Shown here: positions 33,201 to 45,633 of the stretch, one piece after another
Layout: every line of letters starts with the position of its first letter
Numbering within the stretch: position 1 is the stretch's first letter
Source: Girardinichthys multiradiatus
Lineage: Eukaryota > Chordata > Actinopteri > Cyprinodontiformes > Goodeidae
Assembly: GCF_021462225.1 (NCBI RefSeq)
Contig: NC_061816.1
Location: 12,549,390-12,613,389, forward strand
Direction: 5' to 3'
DNA: 64,000 bases
The notes under the pieces: model-generated
Database searches by the model: none
Seen by the model: the letters and a program-made list of their open reading frames with translations, nothing else
Told to the model about the DNA's origin: nothing
Program-made: the position numbers and the translations under genes

Positions 33201-34787
33201 CAGGTCCTTCTCAAAATATTAGCATATTGTGATAAAGTTCATTATTTTCCATAATGTCATGATGAAAATTTAACATTCATATATTTTAGATTCATTGCAC
33301 ACTAACTGAAATATTTCAGGTCTTTTATTGTCTTAATACGGATGATTTTGGCATACAGCTCATGAAAACCCAAAATTCCTATCTCACAAAATTAGCATAT
33401 TTCATCCGACCAATAAAAGAAAAGTGTTTTTAATACAAAAAACATCAACCTTCAAATAATCATGTACAGTTATGCACACAATACTTGGTCGGGAATCCTT
33501 TTGCAGAAATGACTGCTTCAATGTGGCGTGGAATGGAGGCAATCAGCCTGTGGCACTGCTGAGGTCTTATGGAGGCCCAGGATACTTCGATAGCGGCCTT
33601 TAGCTCATCCAGAGTGTTGGGTCTTGAGTCTCTCAACGTTCTCTTCACAATATCCCACAGATTCTCTATGGGGTTCAGGTCAGGAGAGTTGGCAGGCCAA
33701 TTGAGCACAGTGATACCATGGTCAGTAAACCATTTACCAGTGGTTTTGGCACTGTGAGCAGGTGCCAGGTCGTGCTGAAAAATGAAATCTTCATCTCCAT
33801 AAAGCTTTTCAGCAGATGGAAGCATGAAGTGCTCCAAAATCTCCTGATAGCTAGCTGCATTGACCCTGCCCTTGATAAAACACAGTGGACCAACACCAGC
33901 AGCTGACACGTCACCCCAGACCATCACTGACTGTGGGTACTTGACACTGGACTTCTGGCATTTTGGCATTTCCTTCTCCCCAGTCTTCCTCCAGACTCTG
34001 GCACCTTGATTTCTGAATGACATGCAGAATTTGCTTTCATCCGAAAAAAGTACTTTGGACCACTGAGCAACAGTCCAGTGCTGCTTCTCTGTAGCCCAGG
34101 TCAGGCGCTTCTGCCGCTGTTTCTGGTTCAAAAGTGGCTTGACCTGGGGAATGCGGCACCTGTAGCCCATTTCCTGCACACGCCTGTGCACGGTGGCTCT
34201 GGATGTTTCTACTCCAGACTCAGTCCACTGCTTCCGCAGGTCCCCCAAGGTCTGGAATCGGCCCTTCTCCACAATCTTCCTCAGGGTCCGGTCACCTCTT
34301 CTCGTTGTGCAGCGTTTTCTGCCACACTTTTTCCTTCCCACAGACTTCCCACTGAGGTGCCTTGATACAGCACTCTGGGAACAGCCTATTCGATCAGAAA
34401 TTTCTTTCTGTGTCTTACCTCTTGCTTGAGGGTGTCAATAGTGGCCTTCTAGGACAGCAGTCAGGTCGGCAGTCTTACCCATGATTGGGGTTTTGAGTGA
34501 TGAACCAGGCTGGGAGTTTTAAAGGCCTCAGGAATCTTTTGCAGGTGTTTAGAGTTAACTCGTTGATTCAGATGATTAGGTTCATAGCTCGTTTAGAGAC
34601 CCTTTTAATGATATGCTAATTTTGTGAGATAGGAATTTTGGGTTTTCATGAGCTGTATGCCAAAATCATCTGTATTAAGACAATAAAAGACCTGAAATAT
34701 TTCAGTTAGTGTGCAATGAATCTAAAATATATGAATGTTAAATTTTCATCATTTATCACAATATGCTAATATTTTGAGAAGGACCTG
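33201..34787 (-). mobile_element. Young Tc1-like transposon, copy 2
   Basis: A 1587-bp element with TA on both sides (33,199-33,200 and 34,788-34,789). Same structure and orientation as copies 1 and 3. The right inverted repeat has lost 23 bp ('catcat|ttatcac', where the others have the 'gacattatgg...gaac' segment), between the outer and inner direct repeats. That brings the right-hand direct repeats closer together and may weaken mobility. Confidence 0.93.
33460..34482 (-). pseudogene. Tc1 transposase, copy 2 (two N-terminal frameshifts)
   Basis: The ATG at 34,482 starts MGKTADLTAV. One extra base at about 34,451 ('ttctaggac' against 'ttctggac') shifts the frame and leads to a TGA at codon 16. 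A missing C at about 34,420 ('ttacctctt' against 'ttaccctctt') restores the original frame downstream. From GRKKCGRKR on, 293 codons are open, including the second helix-turn-helix and the catalytic domain with FSDESK, QHDLAPAH and PIENLW. Substitutions relative to the other copies include VWGDVS (Ala to Asp) and FRNQG (Gly to Arg). Without the first helix-turn-helix the protein would not bind its ends properly. Confidence 0.92.
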
Positions 34788-34789
34788 TA

Positions 34790-37700
34790 TTTGCTGTCCA
34801 GGGATTAGGAGCAAATTCTCTGTTTCCCAAGGACTAAAATCTACCATGTTTTCTTTTATTTACATTTCACACACTAATAGAATCTAATCGTTTTAGAAGG
34901 CCACTGGGGCTGTAAAAGCATTTCATAGTTGTTTGAGCCACGGCTGAGAAGCTTTCACATTTGCAGAGCTGCGATATGTCAAATAAAAAGAAATGGAAAA
35001 ACCCTTCTTGTAAATTACAAATGATGATGCCTGCTACAGCTCCCCTCGTTCCATCATACTCACTGAACAAAACACATACTCCTGCAGAAGCACCTCTTAT
35101 GTTTTTGTCAGAAACGCGCAGGAGCTGTGGGGGGACCAGGCCGAGCTGTGATTGGCCAATAAAGTGATGAGAAAGATGCTCACCTCGGAGAGAATCATTC
35201 GAGATGACAGATTTAATTAATGTGTAAAATGTATTAATCATAGTACCTTAGGGAAATCAAAGACAATATTTGGTAATTTTTTCCATCCTGAAGGATCATA
35301 GATAGGAAGTCTTATATAATAGCAAGTTTCCCATCAAACAGAAGTAATAATACATGACAGAGAAATATGTCAGAACCTATTGTAAAACTAGCTAAAGATA
35401 ATGGAAGAATTTAGAGATTTTAGTAATGCTTGGGGTGTCTTAATTGAAGTAGCACAAACAATAGGTGCACTGCTTCGGATGTAATGACAAACTTTTCAGT
35501 GGGAAGAAAAGCGGGTAATTCCCTGGTAATTATAATAAAAATGCTAAGCGGTGGGATTTGAATGGAATCTGCTTGTATCTTCAGAGTAAAAAACAGTGGT
35601 GAGAAAAGCAGCCAAAGCCTGAAGAATAGAGTCAAGCTGGTTTGTTTCCAAAACGCCTGCAGTGCGTCACTCTCCTCGAACCAACAAAGGCATTGCTCCT
35701 TGGCGAGCAAGCGTACATCCTTTCTCCCTTGCAAAGAAAAGGAGGAGAGCTGAAAAGCTCCAAAGTTGGCAGGATTCCCCAGAGAGCTGTAAAGAATCAG
35801 TGTGTTTCTGCTTGTTGCAGAAATAGGTTGATTGGGCTCTGACCTATCTTAGTGTGGTTAAAAAAAGAAAAGATGTATAAAAGGAAACAGAAACTAAAGA
35901 AAATGTACAAAGAGAACAAGAGAGTAGTGTTTCTTTATTCTTAGCTGTCACTTGGCGATGGGGGAGACTGAACAAGGAATCAACACAGAGTGATTGTGTT
36001 CAAGCTTTGCAATAAAGACGTATTGAAAAAAGCCACACGCTGAGAGCCTTGCTGAATCGAAGGAGCTTGACAGCCCCGTCAACTGTGATGCTGTTGAGAG
36101 ACTTCCTGCATGCACAAAACTTCACCTCTCCAGTGATCGCAGCCTCTTTGTGCAGGACAGGTCTAATTAAAAATCACAACCCAGGAAAGTTTCTTCCACA
36201 ATGCTGGCACTGTGGACAAGCAAGCAAACAAAAAAAAAAAAACCCTCCCATCCAGAGCATGACCCTTTGACTGCTTAATTTTACAACCCACTGCTAACAA
36301 GAAATTTACTGAATGGGGGTCAAATGGTGACCGAAATTTTATTACCCTGACGATCCGGCAAGTTATCATTTTGATTTCAGATATCTGCACGTGGGCAGTT
36401 CACTAGCTTGCAAACAATTAGCATGGTGATAAAAAAAACAAATTCTAGGATCATTTTTGGACTGAAATTAATCAGAAACTTTAAAATGATTATTAGGTTT
36501 CTGGACTTCCAAGAAACTCCACAGATATGTTACATACTGGTAAGTCTTTCCATGAACAAATGTCAAACAAATATCAAATTAAGACAGCATTGCTTTTAAT
36601 TTGCATATTTTAGGTGAGAAGTTGCTGGATCCATAATCTATACATGGCAAGGGTTTATTCTAACGGAGCAAAAGATGCGCAATAGCGACTATTTCAGAAG
36701 GTTTCTGGAAAGATGTTTGAACCATGGATGTCCCTTGAAAAGGACATGTAAAACATTTTCATTTGTTCCCACTGCAGCTGTAAAACTAATTTACATTTTA
36801 GAGTCATTTTTGGATTGCCCTTTTCCTTGATAATGCATTCGATTGTAAATCCATTCAAGTATTTCTACAGTCCATGAATCTGTGAAGCAACAGCTACACA
36901 TATTTTATATGGATAACTTCCAATTAACATTTTAGTTTTATTCACAGCAGAGAACCTGGCCACAGTTAAGTAACTCACCAGTCTGTAAAATGGTGCAAAG
37001 AGTCTTTGTTTATGTTGAATATGTCAAAAACAAAAAGTTAATTTATATCAACTTCACAAAGAAAGACTGACTGTAATTTATACATGAATGCTTAGGGGCC
37101 TATAATTTATGGTAAATTTAGGTTTGCAACTAAATTTGAAGATGTATGCAGAAGGGGCTATCCGTCACCAGGAATAGTAACTCAAAACTCCGATTCAGAC
37201 AATGTTTAATAGTTTAATTTTGGTGCCAAGCTGTACAGTACATGATGTCCTGCTGCAGAGCAAATTTACCCACGGCTACCCTTATTCTTTCCTCAATACA
37301 GTGATGGTAACCAGAAAGAAACTGAGACGTCAAACTGTAATGGGTCTGTACATGCAATGTTCCGTTTATCCCATTTTTGCTCCCACTGTACGCTTGTATG
37401 AACATCTTTCAGATATTTTTCCTACTAATTAGTAAAACTGTCGCCTGGTTCTGAAAGTTCACCTTCTGATAGATCACATCACGTTCATGACAGTAAAATA
37501 GAATTTGTGAAGGGAATTTTATGCAAAAACATTTTCCAGTAAAACATTCTCACCAGTCATTTTATTCAATTCTGAATGGTGCGTCTTCAAATAGCAAATG
37601 AATTTTTTTACGTTTTATTATCTTAACTCCGTCGGTCTTTTCTGCCCTGGGTGGGAAACCTTTCAAATGTTTAGCCATGTGAGGCAGACAGCGGGAGGAA

Positions 37701-39661
37701 GAGAAAGCAAAAAAAAAACAAAAAACTAAAAGCCCCTTTTCCAAGCTATCAATCAACCAAAATAAACACAGAGTAAAGAAAGAAGTCCTTGGATATATAT
37801 ATATAACGACTTCTGGTGTAGACAGATGGCTCAGAAAGTTACTTTCAGTGTAAAAGATAAGCATTCAATTAACTGTAATTTAGTTGTATTAAGCTTCAAA
37901 CTGTTAACCTTTTTTATATAATACTACAGCTCTACACAAATCCAATTATTTTACTTTAATACCTCAGCATAAATCAATCATATTAACAAATCTATAGGAA
38001 AATGTGGACTCAACTATAAACGCCACTTTAACTAACAAAAAGCAAAATATCTTTGAGTATTTTAGGGTCTCCAAGCCAACAGTGCCGTACATGCAGGTCC
38101 CCTGTAATCCTGAGAGGAGAGCTATCATTTAACCCAACTTCATTGCACTCCAACAGATCCTGCAGGTGTGTAATTTAACAAACATGGAATTTTCTCCCAG
38201 CTTTAATGTCCGAAAGGTGCTGTTTTAAAGGAAGATCTATAGAGAAGAGGGGAAAATCACAGATGCTTCTGCAGAAAAGAAATCTTACAGATCAGACTTT
38301 TGGTAAAACACCCCTTAATCGGAGCCAGATCTTATAATGGTTACAGGATTAGAAGAAGTTAATCAAAGAAGGCGATCACCCTCCCCCTCTATTCACAAGA
38401 CAGTGAAGGGAAATGATGGGTGAATCATAGAGACAAGTGAGTTTATAGAAAGAAACAGCAGGGAGATCAGAGAAGATGGCAGCACTAAGATGAAGGACCG
38501 TGCTGAATTTTGAAAGCAACTAAAAAAAGAACAATGTCACATCAGTTGTGAGGAAGATAGGAGAGGGCATCAAAACAGGAAAACTGTTAGGAGGTTACAA
38601 GGAGGAGCATCGACTGCGGGCTCATGCAGAATCCAGAGGTGTGCAGGTGGAGATTAAATTTGCAGAGCTGCTCCTGGTTAAGTGTGGGATATTTTTGGGT
38701 ACGGTCCAATCCCAGCCTTCAGGACATTTCCAGAGTTGTAAAAAAATAGACAACAGCTTTATTTCCCCTGCAGGGTTGTTAGACCAAAAGGCCAAGGAGA
38801 AATTTAATGATTTTCAGGATCATTCTAACTAAATAAATGTCAGATCTTATTTCCATTTGCTTCTCTAATATTGCTCCTTTTCGCATTCTTTTTGAAGTTT
38901 TGTTCCCCGAGCTTACTTTCCCAAACCGGAGAGGCAGAATTTTTTAAATTAGGCAATGGCCAGCCTTCTCCATGTTCAAATCCTCTTTTGGACTAAAGCT
39001 CATTATCATCCACACATATAATCTTTCAAATTGCTACCAAACGCCCCTGCTGTTCATTGAGCTGTATAATTCGCCTGAAATGAATGCATTATCTTTCAGA
39101 AAGAAATATTAAAACCGAGATATTGTATCAAATGTTGGATGCCTCAAGTCATGTCCAGCCAAGAAGGAAATGTAAGCATTTCACAAAAGTTCTACAGACA
39201 TAACTTTCCAATCCTTTAAATGCAAACAGCTAAGGTGTTCAGTAAATAAAAGAACCGGGTAATGAAGGTTGCATATATATCTATCATGCTGTATGGCTTT
39301 CTCAGTGAGTTGCAGGGACAATGAAAATCTTTTACTTTTATGGTTGTAGGGGGGTGCATTCTTGACTAGCCATGTGTAGCTAATAAAAACTAAAGACTAT
39401 AAGCAGCAATTACTGAAGGTGTTTAAAAAGTTTACAAACTAAAGTTACACTATGGACCCTAAAATAGGATACATATACTATGACACCTGCACTGTAGGGT
39501 ATATTTAGCTGATTGACAGGTGCATCATCCTATTAGCACCACCCACATTTTACCCTAGTGTCTATAATCTGGATTTCTTTAATCCTTATTCCAATCACAG
39601 CAAATGCCTCATGAGTTCATCAAGCCATGTGTTAATTACACTAATTAACTGTTATGCAACA
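34790..39661. other. Long repeat-poor stretch
   Basis: About 4.9 kb without recognised transposons. The 35,090-35,240 segment ('ctgtgattggccaataaag', 'gatttaattaatg') is complex, with CCAAT-like and homeodomain-like TAATTA words. A 124-codon minus-strand open frame crosses it (34,867-35,241) but has no splice context and does not resemble a known protein. 38,170-38,500 is also complex. Conserved non-coding DNA is possible. Confidence 0.4.
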
Positions 39662-39663
39662 TA

Positions 39664-41075
39664 CAATGCCCTGCACAGGTAGGCATAAACCTTGAGCTTT
39701 TTCACATTTTGCCAAGTTAAAGCCACAACTTTCCGTGTATTTTATTGGGATTTTATGTGATAGGCCAACACAAAGTAGAGCATAAATGGGAACAGAAAAA
39801 AAAGATACAAAGTGCTCAAAATGTTTTACAAATAAGCTAAAATAAAGCATCAAATGGATTTGTATTCAGCCTCATTTTCTCTAAGACCCTTGAAGAAAAT
39901 CCAGTGTTATTTCCTTCGGAAGAAGAATAGTGTCCACATTTGTGTAATCTAATCACTGTATGAATTCAGCTGTTCTGTGAAAGCTTCAGAGCTTTGTTAG
40001 AAAACATGAGTGAACAAACATAAAGACCAAGGAACAAAGCGGTAAGATCAGGGAGAAAGTTGTGAAGAAGTTAGAAGCAGAGTTAGATTAAACTATAATC
40101 AAAGCATTGTTCACCCCATCATCTAAACAGTAAGCTTTTTGGCCCGCATGCAGATAACTGTGAAAAGAAAACTAATACAGCACATCACCCTGAACACACC
40201 AACATCTTGGTGAAGAATGGTGGTGAAGGTATCATGCTGTGGGGATGTGTAGTGTCGAGCGAATTTAAACAGCCCAATTCTAGCCATGATGAACCATCAA
40301 AGTTATTTTACACAAGAGTCACACTCACTCAGCTGCACTTACAAATGTGCACACGTTCATACACTGAGTGCCTTAAGGAAAAGCTGGAATCAAACCTGCA
40401 ACCTGATTTCACAATAAGAACTCTTCCAATGGTCCACAGTTCCACTGAAAGCTGGTCAGAGTTGAAGATAGGAAGAGCTAAATACAAGCCAGTCCTGGAA
40501 GAAAACCTGTTAGAGGGTGCAAAAGAACTAAGGGTGGGAATAAGGGTTTAACTTCCAGCGGGATAAACACAGCCAGAGCTGGAATGAAATGGTTTAGATC
40601 TAAGCATCTTCATGCTTTCGAAAGGCCCAGTCAAAGTCCAGACCTAAATCCCTTTGGTGATAAGAATAGAAATTTGGTGAAGTTCAGAGACAATCCATCC
40701 ACTATGATTCAGTGGAGGTATTTTGCAAGAATGGGCAAAAAATGTACACTCTTGATGACTGCGTTACGCCCCCAGATGGCATGGAAGAACGGGGTCACAT
40801 AAAAATGTGTCTAGATGGTAAGGTCAAGTTAAAAGGGTTTATTTACAGCTTTCTGGAACATAAAGAGATAAACCAAAAGATTTTAGGTTGCACCTGCAGC
40901 CGAAGGATGTTCTACAAAGCACTGACTCTGGCAGGCGGAAGGCAAATGCATGCCAGATATTTTATCTGTTAAAATTTTGAAAATTATGCATCATCTCCCT
41001 TCCACTTCACAATTATTCATTACTCCTTGTTGGCCAGACACGTAGAAGGGCAGTAAAATACAATAGACTTTGTCT
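39664..41075 (+). mobile_element. Tc1-D relic, plus orientation, with SINE insertion
   Basis: TA at 39,662-39,663 precedes the left end (caatgccctgcacagg). The TIR side has 'cttgagctttttcacatttt' and 'attttattgggattttatgt'. Transposase pieces run left to right: 'gaagaatggtggtgaag', 'atcatgctgtggggatg', 'gaaagctggtcagagttga', 'tggaagaaaacctgttagag', 'gaatggtttagatctaagc', 'gcccagtcaaagtccagacc'. The C-terminal 'ttctacaaagcactgact' and the far side 'cccttccacttcacaatta' follow. It is interrupted by a SINE and by about 130 bp of unassigned sequence at 40,760-40,890. Opposite orientation to the other Tc1-D relics. Confidence 0.75.
40255..40445 (-). mobile_element. SINE nested in Tc1-D
   Basis: On the minus strand: a B-box-like 'ggtttgattcc' followed by 'cttaaggcactcagtgtatg', 'gagtgtgactcttgtgtaaa' and an end resembling 'agcgctatataaat' (here 'ttgggctgtttaaat'). 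This matches a common fish SINE body and explains why the Tc1 transposase is interrupted between 'gtggggatg' and 'gaaagctggtcag'. Head and ends are diverged. Confidence 0.55.
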
Positions 41076-42320
41076 GGTTTGTCTACACCCGTTTCTGCCA
41101 TTTGTTTCACTGTTGTGTTGTTGTAACATCATTACTAGACAGAAAAAAGCCACATGGAGACTATTGTCCTCATCAATCCTGTCATTGAACATCATCCATC
41201 TCATGCTGAGGCCTGGAACATGTGTCTCCAATCTGCAGCACATATCCATAGTAACCCCAGCAGTCAAGAGGCCTATATCTGTCACATTTGTTGAGCGGCC
41301 TCTCCTCCATGGGCTGCAGAAGGGAAACAACTCCAATTGGCAAGCTATTTCACATCTAATACCATGTGCGTGATCAATCTCCGCCCGCTATGAGCGTGCG
41401 GTGCAATCATTCAGCTTTTGTGACAGGTATGTGGTATTGACTGGGGGAAGATGAACTGCGTGTATGCATGCACATATGTTTCCCCTGTGACAGTGAGACG
41501 TTCGCTGCTTTCATTTAAAAACTCTGACTTTCAATCTCATATCAAATCACCTCAATTTGGTTTAATAAGGCTTTTAAAATTAATTTTACACTTTAATTGT
41601 CTTGACATCAAAGAGCCTTTATCACGACAACCTCAGGACATAGATAGTTGATCGTCAGAAACTTTTACACTAATAAAGTCATTATCTTGCAATTATGTGA
41701 CATTGAAAACTAATACAACATATACAGTAGAAGGGGTCACCTCTGCAGTGCTGAGTGCTCTCCTTTGGCTACTAAAATTCGTTGCTGACAGTTTCCTGCC
41801 ATTTTTAGCATCTCTTTAAATCAATTATAAAGTCAAGTGGCCTCCTATAATTGAATTGGTGCTGCGTGCTGACGTCCCCTGTTAGAAGTCACTGTCTTGT
41901 CCAATTAGGAGCAGCCTTATTACTGCCCAAATTGCGGGTGGCCTCTTTAATTTGGTGGGGGCATAGCTAGAGGGGGTATGGCTATCCTTCAACTTACGTA
42001 TTAATTTGACATCCTCCCAGAGTTGGCGGAGAAACGAGTATGAAGACTGTAAATTTAATTGACAGTCAGGATGTCCTTGATTCTTACAACTGGAAAAGCA
42101 GAGTGAAAAAGTGGACGAACGATGGTTTAGAAAAGGTGCTGCTGACTTTGGGTTGCAGTATTAATACAAGGAAACACAAAGATGATGAGCACCTGCTCTC
42201 AGAGGGACCCCCAAGGCCTTTTGGAAGATGTGTTATAAAATCAAAAATATAATTCAGGCAGAAGCAGTGAGGGGTTTTTGTCTTCTTGCAAAAGTGACTG
42301 CATTACAAAGATAAGAGGGG
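41076..42320. other. Unassigned DNA with conserved-looking segment
   Basis: No gene supported. 41,735-41,990 ('gcctcctataattgaattgg', 'gctgacgtcccctgttaga', 'tggcctctttaatttggtgg') is complex and has several TAATT-type words and a CRE-like tgacgtc. It would be my first choice for a conserved non-coding element. The open frame at 42,040-42,252 has no support. Confidence 0.35.
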
Positions 42321-42322
42321 TA

Positions 42323-43032
42323 CAGGTACATCTAATTAAATTAGAAAAACGTTGACAGGTTAATTTCTTTTTTTTTTTATTAAATTCAAAAGTTTTCATT
42401 ACACACAAAGTGATATAGTCCAAAGGTTTATGTATTTTAAGGTGGATTATTTCTGCCTACAGTTAATGAAACTCCAAAATTCAGTCCTCAGAATAGTGGC
42501 CTACAGCTTCTCTGCATTCTTGGATCTGGTTACTCTTCTTACTCTTATACTTAATAGAGTCTCTGTAAAGATTAAGTCAGGCAAGTGTAAAGCCAATCAA
42601 TAATAATGAAACTATGGTCATTAAACTAGGTGTTGGTCCTTTTGCCAGTCAATTTCAGAATCCTCTCAAGGCATGCGGTTATCCCTGTGGCTTATGCACA
42701 TTTTTCTACCACATTGTTTTCTTCCACTCCACTTTTCATTATTATGAACTCTGTGGACAGCCTGCTTCTTTAGGAGTGACCTTTTGTGGCTTACCCTCCT
42801 TATAAAGGGTGTTGGTGACTGTCAGCTGGACAACTGCAGAGTCAGAGGTCTTCTCCATCAATGTGTTGGCCGTACTATGTTTCTGCACAGAAAATACTTT
42901 ATGGGTCTTTTATATTTTAAATGAAACATTAGCTGTGAGTACCAGAAAACTTGGTAATGAATCTGTTTAAAATGAGTTTTTACATTTTGAATTAATTTGA
43001 TAATGATATTCTAATTCATTGAGATGAACCTG
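42323..43032 (-). mobile_element. Tc1-A internal-deletion derivative
   Basis: A 710-bp element with TA on both sides (42,321-42,322 and 43,033-43,034). It starts caggtacatctaattaaatt and ends with the complement of caggttcatctcaatgaatt. The interior keeps a few transposase pieces in reverse complement: 'gtcattaaactaggtgttgg', 'tcctctcaaggcatgcggtt', 'tgaccttttgtggcttaccc' and 'ttctccatcaatgtgttg' at the start codon. About half of the expected 1.5-kb element is missing. Same family as 3161-4525. Confidence 0.75.
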
Positions 43033-43034
43033 TA

Positions 43035-44603
43035 CATGTGAATGAGTAAGGGACGTGTTTTAAGTAAAATATTTAGTATTGCGCATCAGAAAAGGTAAGC
43101 ATCATTTGTCAGGGAGCTCATCATTGTCTAATGGAAAAACAGAGACTAATGAGTGTACAGCGGAAGAGACGAGGTGGGCTAAATTTGTCTCAATCAATGT
43201 CAGGGAGTATAATTATGAAGCTACATTTGCTTCAAGTGTGTACAGGAGGGACATGTGTTAGTGGTTAAGGGCTGACATTTAGTGAGTGTAAGACTGGAAT
43301 GCTTACTGCACTGCAGCGGTTAAATTTCAGTTGCTGAGGCAACCAATCAGTGCAGAGAGAAATTCAAAAGGTTGTTTCCTTTGACGATGTAGGTGTGCAG
43401 ATGTTACAGTGGATGTTGAATTTATTTATGTTTAAAGGAAATGTGTGTACTGTCTACATTGAATCTTTATGGAATTATCTGTGTTTTTCAGTTTCATATC
43501 ATAGGAAAAATAGATATATTTCTATTCTTTCAGCTCACTAATAGGTGACTCAAAGTGATTTCATTTTTGCCATTTTGTACCTATGTACTTAACCATTGCT
43601 TACCAGTTTGTATTCCTTGGCAATTAATCAGAAAAACATGCAATTGCAATGACAGTGAGGTTTTTCTCTTACTTTTCTATCACAGAGCCACCATCGTTCT
43701 CCAAGAGCTTTAGCATCTCATCCACTAAATCCTGTATCAAATGTGGACATCCAGCACAGTTAAAGTCCAACCAACTGACCAGATATATCACTGACATGGA
43801 TGAGTAGGAATGAAATATAATGGCCTACCAACCCCAGAGTCAAAGCAGTTAGCTTGAGATATTGCATACCTTAATATGGCAAAGATAATTGTGGTTAGAT
43901 ACATTGTGCGTCTCTAGTAATTAAAAATGGATAATGGAAACAAATAATGATAAAAACATTTAAATCACAAATAGAATTTAATGAAAGCATCTCCAATTTT
44001 TGATGATTTTATATGAAAGCCTATTTCCATTGATTCTGACTGCCAATATGTGACAGATTATGACCCCTTATCAAACCAAAATAAATACAAGTGACCTCCT
44101 GCTATATAATATCAAATGTGCTACCTATTGGAGTCACAGAAACCTAATTTCCCCACAACAGACCATGAGCAAAACTACAAAATGGCAAAGGGATGAGAAC
44201 ATAAATGAGATGAGAAAACAAAAATGGAAAACAAAACTACAGAGAAATAATTACTTTACATAGATTAAGATGTATTCTACATATTTGGCAAAAACAGGGA
44301 TGTACTATGCAATTCTGACTATTTTATCTGCTCCAGCTCTATCTGCATTTGACCAATTAGTATGCCTCTCAAACTCACACCTTGCTTTCTTTTTAATGCT
44401 GCACAAAAATTTAACAAAACGACCCCATTCTCAGATTTCATTTCATCAGAAACAAATTATCACTAATGATAATCCCAAAGTATTTGCGTAAAGGTAACGT
44501 TTGACAGTCTGTGTCACATTTGGTCCTTACTGGATTTTCAACTGAACACAATTCTGTGATGCACCGTTGTTTTAAATTTTCTTACTGTTGACATCATAAC
44601 TGC
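43035..44603. other. Unassigned AT-rich DNA
   Basis: No gene or repeat recognised. Confidence 0.4.
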
Positions 44604-44611
44604 ATACTGCG

Positions 44612-44919
44612 TAGAGCTGCATGATATCTGGAAAAATTATAACTATGGCACCATTTCTGAAGACTGGATGACTTAACTGGATTACGACTAACCCACATTG
44701 TCTTATTTTTTCACCATAAGCGTAGCATCTCAGGTACGACCAATTTACATCAGGTAAAGGCAGTTATAGTCCATCCAACACTGGATATCTAGTAACTGAA
44801 TGCATGACATTTAAAATATAATATCCAACCAAACATTGCTTTCAAGCAGTCTGTTGTGATTGCAATATAGCATACACTGATACTGCAATGATTGTGAGTC
44901 CATATAGCGTGCAGCTCTA
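44612..44919. mobile_element. hAT-type MITE with 8-bp target duplication
   Basis: A 308-bp non-coding element with inverted ends tagagctgcatgatat and the complement of tagagctgcacgctat. This 'agagctgcacgatat' end type is common in fish hAT MITEs. Flanking octamers atactgcg (44,604-44,611) and atactgtg (44,920-44,927) differ at one base, as expected for an old 8-bp duplication. No transposase. Confidence 0.75.
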
Positions 44920-44927
44920 ATACTGTG

Positions 44928-45633
44928 CAAATCAGATTATTTTAACTGCCAAGCAGAAAACAACAAGAGGCCAATGTTAAAAATCCTCTTCTGAACCTAG
45001 AATGTGATACAGCTTCAAGACGCTTCAAAAAGTACCACAATACAAAAATAACTGAACTGAATAGCACCAAGTAAATATCCACAACAGCATAAGTATATCT
45101 AAGAGTGGGGGTTTGATGGAGGTGATGTTCTGGATAAACTAAAAATATCCATAATTATTATGTTTGCCCAACCATTCAGACCATATCAGTCCTCTAGCAA
45201 TTCAGACAAAAACATTCTACATATGCACACTGAGGATTAGTATGACAGATATGCATTGTATGTTTTGCACTGTTCCACTAAAATTCCAAAAGCAGACAAA
45301 GCATTAATCAAATATGAGTGTTTTCAATGTAATAATCTACTTATTATTTGTTGTGCGCATGCAGCACTGTGAAAGGGCTTCCAGAGATTGTGCATGCCAG
45401 CAGAACAGAAAAGCCACTCAAACGATGGATTCGCAGTCCCCCAAGGACGTCAATCAAGTCATTTAATTTTCTTTAATGGGCTGACACAGTTTTAAAGGTG
45501 CAAATGAAAAACACTCTGTTTAGAGTTTAAATGCCTGCCCATTTCTAATTATTTTATACTTTAATATTTTAATTCAAGTTTAATTTATGTGAAATGTGTG
45601 GCGTCAGCAGTAACAATTAACATTATGAATGAA
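44928..45633. other. Unassigned DNA
   Basis: Nothing recognisable. Confidence 0.4.

Noticed and set aside
34867..35241. 124-codon minus-strand open frame
   Set aside because: No splice context and no protein resemblance; mentioned only as a conservation candidate.
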